NCBI GenBank assembly: GCA_024867545.1
Contig: JANFNE010000063.1
Location: 113,501 to 177,500, forward strand
From: Phytopythium helicoides
Taxonomy: Eukaryota > Oomycota > Peronosporomycetes > Pythiales > Pythiaceae
Length of the DNA: 64,000 nt
Direction: 5' to 3'
Shown: in pieces, positions 10,049-19,101 of the stretch
How positions within the stretch are numbered: position 1 is the stretch's first letter
Layout of the letters: the number at the start of each line of letters is the position of its first letter
The notes under the pieces: generated by a model
What the model saw: only the letters and a program-made list of their open reading frames with translations
Databases searched by the model: none
Told to the model about the DNA's origin: nothing
Program-made: the position numbers and the translations under genes

Positions 10049-10899
10049 CCAGTGACGAGTTCACTCAACTCTAGAAAAAGCCTTGATTCGATTCCACTGG
10101 CTTCCCAGTGGCGACAGAAATATCTCATGATCTCCAATAGCAATTCGGTAGTTGAGCACACCATTTACTTAAACCTAAACGCGCTGGAACTTGGTCCGGG
10201 GAAGTTCTCTGCTGCAAGGCACGAAATTGACCTTCCGATTGAGCTAGAGTCGTCGCGAGTTCGAAGACGAGGTGCTCCCATAGGCACAAAGACTCTATTC
10301 ACGATGAAAACGCGTCCGCGGGCAGAGCATCAATCTCCTGACGCCGTTGAGTAGGCTAGCAAAATTCGCCTCGGGTTGACTACTCATATGCTATTCCTCA
10401 TGCTCAGTCGATCTCGATCTACCCAGAAATATCGAGCGCCTCAGCTCCTCCTTGATCAACAACTTCGATCCCCACTCCCGTGGCCTGCAACAGTAGAAAG
10501 TATCACCAACGCATCGTGGTAGAGCTTGACGAGCAAGGCGAAGCCTTATGACGAGCAGCACACGTCGCCTCCTCGAATGCCACAGCCCTCATCAAAAGCT
10601 TCACGCGTGAAACCAGCATCCATCCCAAGTATCTAACAAGAAACTAAGCCAGAGAGGTGTGGCCAGTGCGTCTCACTTTGCTACTATTGGTCAACATATT
10701 ATCTTAAATCAGTTATCGACACAGGCAGCTTCAACTTGATCTGCTTGCCGAGGGCTCATTGGTTGTGTCGTGGATGCCAACGCAAAGCCCCAAGTTCTCC
10801 CTGCAGCGTCGCTCCGCTGGATCCTAGCGGCTCGATGCGACCGTTATGGAGGGCTCCCTAGGATGGAGGAACGAATGGCTGACAGAGCAAGCTGCAGCA
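10049..10899. other. Intergenic, no gene seen
   Basis: Upstream flank of membrane family copy 1. One 100-codon open frame exists at 10052-10354 but has no family resemblance and overlaps the likely promoter, so I do not call it. Confidence 0.4.
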
Positions 10900-11570
10900 C
10901 TCGATGCCCAGCCTTTCTTCTCTCAGTCGTGAATTTGCAAGATGGAGTCCAGGCGGCCGCATTTCCCGGCTCACGACCCGGGGCCCCGCTCCAAGCCTCC
11001 AGACCCTTCCAGGCCAGCCGCGGCATCTCCGGTGTGCCTTTTCAAGTCCGCGGCATCGGTGATCGGCCACGAAGGTGTTTGGTGCGCAACGAGCCAGTCG
11101 AGGTAGCCATGCAAGTGGCTACGCGACAAGCACGCGTGCGGCAGCGGATGAGGAAGCGCTGGACGCAGGTCGTCCACGGCGTGCTCCTGACCAGCTGGAA
11201 CGACTTTGTCAAGTACGCTGTGGGAGTATTGCTTCGCCTCTTCTGCGAGGTCGCGTGCACCACCATTGCGGGGACGTTGACACCAACAAGATCATCCACG
11301 TGCTGCGCATCCGGATCAAGGGAGCGCTCGACCATGTTCACCGGCTAGCACAAGAGCCCTGAGACCAGAATCCTGAACCTCAATTGATCCTGAACATCAG
11401 TTGATCCGACGGCTCACGCGATGCAAGCATTTGCGTCGACGTGAGAAGACTGCAAGGCAGAACCATTGCGGTCGAGGTCATCACCGTGCTACTTCAAGCC
11501 AAGAGCGTGTTCGGGCGCTTGCCAGCGACCGTACGCGCAGCTCAACGTGTTTCAACCAAATCAAGCATCC
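10900..11570 (+). repeat. Degenerate dispersed repeat, copy A
   Basis: The stretch around 10920-11110 (GTGAATTTGCAAGATGGAGT through the GGCCACGAAG segment) is a close reverse complement of 29890-30060. Weaker similarity continues to about 11570, ending GCGCTTGCCAGCGACC. Both copies have broken frames, so this is probably an old transposable-element fragment of unknown class. Confidence 0.5.
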
Positions 11571-11862
11571 TCAGCCCATCCACCGTCGGGGTGTGTTCCG
11601 ACAACGGGTGGCTCTGTCCTTGAAACAGGGCGGAGGGCGACTCTCCGGAGCGTTGTTGACCGCCGGTTCCTCTCACGACAAAAAACGAGGAAGCCGGTAA
11701 TGCTAGGAGCTACACGCTGGGTACAGCATCAACGTTGGATGTAGGAAGCTCCTTCACGGAACGTAGTGCTCACATCAGCTCAGCTGTAACTTTCTAGTAC
11801 CGCATCTATACACCACCACCACACACCAGTGGCTGCCATTCGCCACTAGTGACGGCTGGAAG

Positions 11863-13444
11863 ATGCTGCGGGTGGCACTGCGCTCCTCGCGGCCGCTGCG
11901 GCGCTCCACGCGTTCGCTGCGGCTGCTGAGCTCGGCCTCAGGCCGCGACGGCGACGTGGACGGCTACGCGCGGCTGCGGGCGGCGGCGCAGGCCGACAAG
12001 TGGAAGCGCGCGGGCCAAACGCAGTCGCTCGAGTTCCAAATCGACCGCTCGGCGCTCAAGCAGCCGGCAGTCAGCGCGGCCAGCGCCGCGGCCAGCGACG
12101 TGGAGAAGACGCGCGAGACGCCGCTGGTCCACCTGCTGCGCACCATGATCGAGGTCAAAGGCCCGCTGACCGTGTCCGAGTTCATGACGCGCGCGCTGAG
12201 CCACCCGGACCACGGCTACTACATGAAGCGCGACGTGTTCGGCCGCCAGGGAGACTTCACGACGGCGCCCGAGATCAGCCAGATGTTCGGCGAGCTCGTG
12301 GGCATTTGGTGCGTCGCGACGTGGCAGCAGATGGGCATGCCGCAGGCTGTGCAGGTCGTGGAGCTCGGGCCTGGCCGTGGCAGCCTCATGAGCGACTTCC
12401 TGCGGGCCGCGCGCTCCTTCCCGCCGTTCTACAGCGCGCTGGACATCCACATGGTCGAGATCAGCCCTGGTGAGCTGCGTGTCGTGCTGTATTGCTGGTC
12501 TAGACGTGGTCTGACGCCTTGGTGCTCGTCCAGCGCTGCGCAAGATCCAGCAGGAGACGCTCGGCTGCGAGGAGATCGACGAGGCCGCCACGGCCGCCAA
12601 CAGGATGCGAGTCGGCAGCGACGGCCCGACCGTGCGCTGGCATGACGAGCTGGCCCACGTGCCGCACAAGCCGTCGCTCTTCATCGCGCAGGAGCTCTTC
12701 GACGCGCTGCCGGTGCACCAGTTCGAGTACACGGACCGTGGCTGGTGCGAGCGGCTCGTGGACGTCGACTACGAGGACGGCGAGGACCACTTCCGCTTCG
12801 TGCTGTCGCCGGGTGCCACGCCCGCCGCGCGCGTCTACATTGGCCGAGAGAAGATCTTCGATCCGAGTGCAGGGCAGCAGGTGGTGATCGACCCGAACGA
12901 CCCGCAGGGCCACAACAAGCCGAGCGGAGAGGTCCGCACGGCCGAGGCGCAGGCCGGCGACCGCATTGAGATTTCGCCCGTGGGCATCGCTCTCGCACAG
13001 GACTTGGCTCGCCGCATCAAGGAGAACGGAGGAGGAGCGCTCATCGTCGACTACGGCCACGATCATCCGTCGTCCGTGAGTCTGCGAGGCATCAAGGACC
13101 ACGAGTTCGTCAGCGTGCTGCGAGAGCCCGGAGACGTGGACCTGAGCATCGACGTGGACTTCGCCACGCTGCGGCGGTTTGCCACGCAGGAGGCGCCAGA
13201 CGTCGTCATGGCCTCGGGACCCATCGGCCAGGGCCAGTTCCTGCGCAACATGGGCATCGAGCACCGCCTGGCAGCGTTGCTGGAGAACGCAGAGTCGGAC
13301 GAGCAGGCCCAAGAGCTCTTCTCGTCCTACGAGCGGCTCGTCCAGCCCGACCAAATGGGCTCCATCTTCAAGGCGATGGCGCTGACCCACGCGGACCTTG
13401 GAGCTCCCGTGGGCTTTGAGCAGGTTCCAACTGAAGAGGAGTAG
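11863..13444 (+). CDS. NDUFAF7: Mitochondrial complex I assembly methyltransferase NDUFAF7 (MidA)
   Basis: Two exons, 11863-12469 and 12534-13444 (64-bp GT-AG intron, phase 1), give 505 residues. The N-terminus MLRVALRSSRPLRRSTRSLR is Arg-rich and lacks acidic residues, a typical mitochondrial targeting sequence. The SAM-dependent methyltransferase domain follows: SEFMTRALSHPDHGYYMKRD, GDFTTAPEISQMFGEL, SAM motif VVELGPGRGSLMSDFL, then VEISP/ALRKIQ across the splice. Later blocks FIAQELFDALPVHQF and ALIVDYGHDH are diagnostic of the DUF185/MidA family. In animals NDUFAF7 dimethylates an Arg of NDUFS2 during complex I assembly. It is convergent with the uL16 gene, 230 bp apart. Confidence 0.93.
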
Positions 13445-13674
13445 GAGTAGAAAGCTGCTGCTATGAACATGATCGTGATGTGGTCGTCCACATGCTCACC
13501 ACCACCCCCTCAACACCACAACTAGACTCGTTTGAACTGCTCCTTGCACGAATGCGTCGATTCATTCCAATCAATAGATTATCATGAGCCCGCGAGAGGC
13601 GCATGCACTGCGCGCTCCACACCGCCGCAGACTTCCCAACAACACGCTGGTCTCATCCTACGCATCTAGACAGC

Positions 13675-14372
13675 TTAGAGCTTGAGCGGGCCGTGGTTGG
13701 GCTGGTACTTCTCGTGGTTGCCGTCCAGCTGCAGGAAGCCGTCGGCGCGCATCTGAGCGTACACCTCGCGCTCGTACTTGGTGAAGCCCCACTTCTTGGA
13801 GCCGAGCACCTTCTGGCGACCCGGGAACTTGAACTTGGCACGACGCAGGGCCTCCACGACGGCAGGGCCGAAGTTGTCCTTGGAGCGCACCGAGATAATC
13901 GGCTGGCCGATGGCCACACGGGCGGCCGTGCCCTGCGGCTTACCGTAGGCGTGACGCATACCCGTCTGCAGACGATCTGCGCCGGCGCACGAAAGCATCT
14001 TGTTGATACGCAGCACCTGGAACGGGTGGCAGCGGATGCGCATGTGGAAGTTGTCCTTGCCGCAGTACTTGACGAGGTAACGGTTGGCAGCAATACGCGC
14101 GGCCTCGAGCGCCTCCGACGACAGCTGCTCCTTCTCGTCCGACACCAAGTGCGCCACGAACGGGAAGAGGTCGACCGACGCCTTCTTGTTGCCGACGTCG
14201 TAGATGCGGATCTTGGGGTCCGGCACGCCGCGGCAGAAGCGCGACTTGATGAACGGCTTCTTGTTCTGGAAGCGGTAGCACTTGGCAGGACCTGGAGAAG
14301 AAGGCATGGCGCGTTAGTGTCGTCCTGCATTACCTATACTTTAATCCAGTCAAGAAACGTACGGCGGCCCAT
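13675..14372 (-). CDS. RPL10: 60S ribosomal protein L10 (uL16)
   Basis: Exon 1 is only 10 nt (14372-14363, encoding MGR plus one base); exon 2 is 14291-13675, with a 71-bp GT-AG intron. The 208-residue product begins MGRRPAKCYRF, the universal uL16 start, and continues [54 protein letters not shown] and [14 protein letters not shown]. It is a large-subunit protein at the subunit interface near the peptidyl-transferase centre. Starting at the downstream in-frame ATG (14307) would give MPSSPG, which is intron sequence and not family-like. Several CCAAT-type motifs lie upstream. Confidence 0.95.
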
Positions 14373-15013
14373 GGCGACTGTGTGTGGGGTGTTTCTGGCA
14401 AAAGGAGCACTGAGGCGATGGCCAGGCGGTGTCCGAGCCAATCGATGCGACAGGGGGGATTTTTACGACGAGAAAACGCGTATTTACGCGTTTTTACGCG
14501 CGCGGTCCTGTCGCGTGGCGAAGATGAGCGGTGATTGGAGGAAAAGAGGGAGCTAGCGCCGGGTCGCTTACGAGGGCACCGCGCGCGCCAATCAGCGTGC
14601 GCCGAGCGTGTGGGCCAATCGGCGTCGCGTATTTGGTGCCACGCGATGAGCTTATTCCGTTGGAACGGTCGCTTTGTGACGATAATTACCTTGTAATAGG
14701 GCACTCTCGATGGGACATAACTCACTGGATGATCACGTAGACGCATGCACTCTAAAGTGTGAGTGATGGTCGAGAGTCAGCGAGACATTGAAGCAGTCTC
14801 GGTGTTGACGTTGGGGGTCGTGTCGACGACATCAAGCCTCGTTCGTTCGGCATAGGAGCTGGGCGAAAGCGAGCTATTCCATACACTGCGACTGCGATCT
14901 ACTTGAGCTTACGTCTTGGATCGATATATATCGCGATAGTTTTCATTTGATCCGTTTGATCCGAGAATGAATCCGAAATCTCACTCTCCATAGATAATAC
15001 GTGCGGAGGTTAC
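14373..15013. other. Intergenic with uL16 promoter
   Basis: The first 270 bp upstream of uL16 are GC-rich and hold CCAAT-type motifs on both strands near 14532 (ATTGG), 14589 (CCAATC) and 14613 (CCAATC). The rest, to the 3' end of membrane family copy 2, shows no gene. Confidence 0.4.
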
Positions 15014-17224
15014 TTAGCAGCATATATCACAAGCTGCCAGTTTCCACCAGCTCACTTCCATCAAACGATGATCATCCACACGCCACAGCTCCGGATATTC
15101 GCTCTCCACTTCCTTCCCATGAAATGTAGTGCTGTCACGAAGCGTCCATACCATCACGCGATAGTTCCATAGGTGATGCGCGTTCCGCAATGGCGACAAC
15201 AGCGTGATGATATCCCAGTCGTCGAAGCTGATGAGGAACTTGTCTCCAAACACGATGTATCCCATTCGAAGTAGCTGGTATCCATTGAGAAAGACCTTCT
15301 TGTCACTTTGTTTGCTGTTATACCTTATGTTGTGAGCAATAGCGTTATTAGCGATCAGAGGCACCACCGCTTTCTGCAACTTGAATGGGCCGCGAACTGC
15401 AGAGGCGATACTGACGTCCCTTGCATTCGTTAATCCCCCAAATTGCTGTTCACGCAATGCTAGTGCCTTCTCAACTCCATTCATATCACCGTGAGTACTT
15501 TGAGAAACAGGTAGCGTTCGAGTGAAGATGAGCGGGAGAAGATTCACACCGAAAATCAAAAGTTTGGCATAGAACAGCTCATGCACATTGCCGTTTAGGC
15601 GTAGAGGCAGATCGGACGAAAAGAAGTCCACAAGCTCGAGACGAGATACTTCATCGGAAAACACCACCGTTGCGACTCGACCGTCAACGCCACTGAGTAG
15701 TCCCGACTGAGCCAAGTAGTACCGGCAATAGTGCATAGCACACAGGAGAATGATACTTGGTGCGAATAACGCGTCGCTCACCCTTCGGCGCAATATCATC
15801 CCAAGCGTGTTGAGTATACTGTAGTACACCAGCATAATCTCCACAATTGCTGGATAAACGGCAAACCAAGACCCCGCCATTGCAGCTTGTTGACCTTCAA
15901 ATTCACATCCCACCGTCCAAAAGGCTTCCAAAGACGATTTGAGTCGAGGAAGAACGGCAAATGGGAGTAGACGAAAGCTCTTTGAACTTCCAACACATCC
16001 AATACCACTGCTATTCCACCCGCTTCTTCCCAAATAGTACCCTCGATGCAAAATTACCATAGCAAACATCCACCGAGCGAGCAAAAGTGCAATCGAGGCA
16101 TTTGAAAGAAGCGTCTCCCATCCATACAGACACCGAACAGTTCGTATACCATCGGCTTCATATAGAAATACTCCATAGCGAGAAGCATTCGCTGCGTAGA
16201 CTGAATTGATTCGAATTGAGTAATCAGTTTGCGAGGTCTTTGGCCCCCAAGTAGAAAGAAACGGAGTTGTCGATCGACAAGCGTCCGTGCGAATGCAATC
16301 ACTTTCTTTCCCATTGTGCATATCAAATTGTCTGTGCTCCATGTGATATCGAGGGTCATCCCAAGAACTCACGACGTCAGTAAACCAGCGCATTCCTGTC
16401 GAGTCTTCATACCACCCGTTTCGCCACTCACCCGTATCTTTCAAATGAAGCCACTCAATCGTTCGCGACTGTCGGACAGTCTGGTTGACACCTCGAAGTC
16501 TTGCTCCAGATTGTTGTGGATCTGTATAGCCCTGGTCGAGTCGATAAACACATGCATCTCCATCCCAAGTATGTGTTGCGTGACGTGCTGGTATCGCGTT
16601 GTCCCAGTAAGGCATAATCAAGATTGGCAGCGAATCTGGGATCTCATAGACTTCAGTGCTATCATAATCTGGAACGAAGCGAAGCAAGTCACGAGTGACA
16701 CTTGTATATCCAAGAGCCACACACGCATCCAGAATATTACCCATGGTGTTTGCAATCAAGTTGCATGAGGCAGTGTAAGCGCCTGCTGCAGTTGTGTCAA
16801 GCTCCAGCGGTGGAGTATCACGACGGCGAATAACCCTGTACCCGGTCTTGACATTTGTAGTTGATCCCATCAATGCTGTCTTGTTTGCTGCAAGGAGTGC
16901 GCTGATCTGCCACGGTTCGTATCCCTCGTCAGATTTGACGCACGCAATGACTCGGTCGTCGAATGGCACGTCATTGAATCCGAGAATTTGCATGGGTCCT
17001 TGATTGGGATCACGACCGTAGTAGACATGACTGCGAGATGAAGTAGAATCCCATACAACCGACAAGAACTGTGAGCCGACCAATATTATGATGAAGCACC
17101 AAGTTACGCAGTGGTAGCTTGCTGGAGTCAATTGAAGTGATGAAGGCCTTTGTCTCGGTGTTTTGCGACCCGAAGTATCCCATTTATCGGGTGTAATCGA
17201 TCCCTGGACATGGATTGCTGGCAT
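15014..17224 (-). CDS. Multi-spanning membrane protein, local family copy 2
   Basis: Single exon, 736 residues from the ATG at 17224 (MPAIHVQG). An in-frame ATG further upstream would give 765 residues, but the MPAI start aligns with copy 4 (MPAIGPHD), so I prefer it. It shares the family plan: N-terminal anchor, glycosylatable extracellular domain, about four membrane segments, and the end YPELWRVDDHRLMEVSWW. Its central coding part (15684-16008) is almost identical to copy 1 (8469-8826), whereas 15320-15640 is almost identical to copy 3 (about 23560-23880). Such patchwork suggests gene conversion. Function is unknown. Confidence 0.8.
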   Translation of the reverse strand: MPAIHVQGSITPDKWDTSGRKTPRQRPSSLQLTPASYHCVTWCFIIILVGSQFLSVVWDSTSSRSHVYYGRDPNQGPMQILGFNDVPFDDRVIACVKSDEGYEPWQISALLAANKTALMGSTTNVKTGYRVIRRRDTPPLELDTTAAGAYTASCNLIANTMGNILDACVALGYTSVTRDLLRFVPDYDSTEVYEIPDSLPILIMPYWDNAIPARHATHTWDGDACVYRLDQGYTDPQQSGARLRGVNQTVRQSRTIEWLHLKDTGEWRNGWYEDSTGMRWFTDVVSSWDDPRYHMEHRQFDMHNGKESDCIRTDACRSTTPFLSTWGPKTSQTDYSIRINSVYAANASRYGVFLYEADGIRTVRCLYGWETLLSNASIALLLARWMFAMVILHRGYYLGRSGWNSSGIGCVGSSKSFRLLPFAVLPRLKSSLEAFWTVGCEFEGQQAAMAGSWFAVYPAIVEIMLVYYSILNTLGMILRRRVSDALFAPSIILLCAMHYCRYYLAQSGLLSGVDGRVATVVFSDEVSRLELVDFFSSDLPLRLNGNVHELFYAKLLIFGVNLLPLIFTRTLPVSQSTHGDMNGVEKALALREQQFGGLTNARDVSIASAVRGPFKLQKAVVPLIANNAIAHNIRYNSKQSDKKVFLNGYQLLRMGYIVFGDKFLISFDDWDIITLLSPLRNAHHLWNYRVMVWTLRDSTTFHGKEVESEYPELWRVDDHRLMEVSWWKLAACDICC

Positions 17225-17544
17225 CTGGCTTGTCTCGTTCGACTCTGAGCAATTTTCAATAGTGCGAAGGACGGACTGGTAGGATCGGTCCACACAGCTC
17301 GAAGGTGTCAATCATCTAAACGCAGAGTGATCCTCTCAGTGTAATCCCAAATTAGAGCGAAGCCCTTCGCTGCAAGAAGGCTGGCTTCTCTCATGTTCTC
17401 GTCGCTTTGAACCACAGTGGACAATCACACGCTTGAATCTGAGATAGCAAGTCGTGCTCAATTCACTGTTACTTCCACTCGCATAAATAGCACGACTCTG
17501 TTCAATCTTCACAAACCACCCAGTGGTCTTATGCAATGAGCAGC

Positions 17545-17640
17545 GCCATCGAAACTTTCCGACAAGAACCGAGAGTCGACCGATATTTGGATGAAGTACC
17601 AGGTTACCATGTGGTAGTTTGCTGCCAGCATGTGCAGCAG
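17545..17640 (-). pseudogene. N-terminal relic of the membrane protein family
   Basis: Read on the minus strand from 17640, one frame gives LHMLAANYHMVTWYFIQISV followed by a FLSES-like segment. This parallels the anchor region of the intact genes (LQLLAASYHWATWCFILMLV, then QFLSVV). Nothing further downstream matches the family, so this is a short leftover of a fifth member just upstream of copy 2. Confidence 0.55.
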
Positions 17641-18373
17641 TGTTGTCTCCACAGTCAGTAATTAGAGTCAAAATAGCGATGGCAAGGCGGCGGATGTTGG
17701 CTGCGGTTGATGTTGACAGTGCCAGAGAGGACCTCGCAAATCTTCTTGAGGTTCGAAGGCTTAGAACTATCCGACATTGTTGCGCTGTTCAAGAGGATGG
17801 CCAAAAGTAAAACCCATCAAGCCGCAAATAGCCTAATGATTGCTGGTGGTTGGTTCACAGACCTCGTTATATCCCACATGTAGTCGCTAAAACCCTGAGA
17901 GTCTGCGCACTTGCGTGAGGACAAAAGAATCACTTACAGTCTTGCATGGTCTTTGGGGCGAACGCGGTTTCCAGCAGCAGCCTGCCCAACGCTTCGGGGA
18001 CCTGAGAATTCATTCACAGATGTAGCTGCCGTACATGTAAGCTTCATGCACCAACGAGGGTCACGACTGCGTTCCACGTAGTAATCAGGCACAAGGCTGA
18101 GGATGGCATCACAGAGAGGACCGGAAACTCTGTGCTCGCAACAGGAATCTTTCGCCACCACGGATCGATTTTTTTTCATTTGTGTTTTAGTGGTACAAGG
18201 TGGCGCAAGCTGCTGCGGCTCTCGAGATTTTTCTGGAATTGGCTACCGACTTGCGTCGAGTCGCCTGGTTGATATGATACGAGCCGCAAGGTGCTGAAGC
18301 TCCGCAGAAATTAGTCCTGCTCGTCCCACGTCAAAACAACGTCGACGCACTGCTTGCCTCTGAGCTGGCAAGA
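17641..18373. other. Intergenic, no gene seen
   Basis: Short unsupported frames only. No tRNA-like cloverleaf or further family relic was found by eye. Confidence 0.4.
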
Positions 18374-18835
18374 TTATCTCGGCTGGTGCACGCGGCCCGT
18401 GCGCGTCGGCTTCTGGCGGCGCGCCTCAAAGGACCGCTTGGGCACGTCCTTCTTGTGGAAGCTGCCCTTCCTCTTGACCGGCTGCGGCTTGGCCTCGTCC
18501 TCGATTGCGTCTCGTTCGTGGTACTCTTCGTGGTGCGTGCGGCGCTTCTCGAGCCACTGCACCGTGTCGCGCAGGTGCACGGCGTTCTCGACGTCGTGGA
18601 TGAGGTGGTTGACCTTCTCCATCTCCTCAATGTGGTGGCGCTCGTGCTCGGGCAGCTGCCACGCGTTCAGCGAGTCGGCGTGGTCGATCTCCTGCAGCAA
18701 CACGAAGCCGTTGTCGCCGGGCTCGGCCGCCACAGGCATGCTGTAGTGGAAGCGGTTGTTCACGGGGCTCCAGCGCACGCGCGGGATCGAGTCCATGAGC
18801 GCCGCGTCCGTATTTACCATCATCGACATGGCCAT
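18374..18835 (-). CDS. Conserved-looking small hydrophilic protein, function unknown
   Basis: A 153-residue single-exon frame starting MAMSMMVNTD. I do not recognise the family. The first half has IPRVRWSPVNNRFHYSMPV, a His/Glu-rich helix (EHERHHIEEMEKVNHLIHD) follows, and the last 45 residues are strongly basic (KPQPVKRKGSFHKKDVPKR), possibly a nuclear or nucleic-acid-binding tail. GC-rich third positions resemble the conserved genes around it rather than the repeat islands. Several ATGs crowd the start, so the exact initiation codon is uncertain. Confidence 0.6.
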   Translation of the reverse strand: MAMSMMVNTDAALMDSIPRVRWSPVNNRFHYSMPVAAEPGDNGFVLLQEIDHADSLNAWQLPEHERHHIEEMEKVNHLIHDVENAVHLRDTVQWLEKRRTHHEEYHERDAIEDEAKPQPVKRKGSFHKKDVPKRSFEARRQKPTRTGRVHQPR

Positions 18836-19101
18836 CTTGGCTTGGCTGGGCTCTTCCTCTCGCTGCTGCTGCTGCTGCTTCTTCTTCTTGGTCGCTTGTG
18901 TGCTTGGGCGCTAATTAGCAAGTGAGGGGCTTGATCAGGAGCGTCGGCGAGGTTAAAGCGCGGCAACATAAGCGCTTGAAGTGTGCGAGGGAAGCGCAGC
19001 TGGAGTCATAGATAAGAACGAAGCGGCAAAAAGACGCGAACTTCAACATGAGAAAGTTAAAATCCAGCCAATCAGAGATGAGAATGGTGAAGCGAGTGAT
19101 T

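Noticed and set aside
10052..10354. 100-codon plus frame upstream of membrane copy 1
   Set aside because: No homology recognised and it starts 4 bp from the divergent start codon; likely chance.
13603..14556. 317-codon plus frame opposite uL16
   Set aside because: Antisense shadow of a well-supported ribosomal protein gene.
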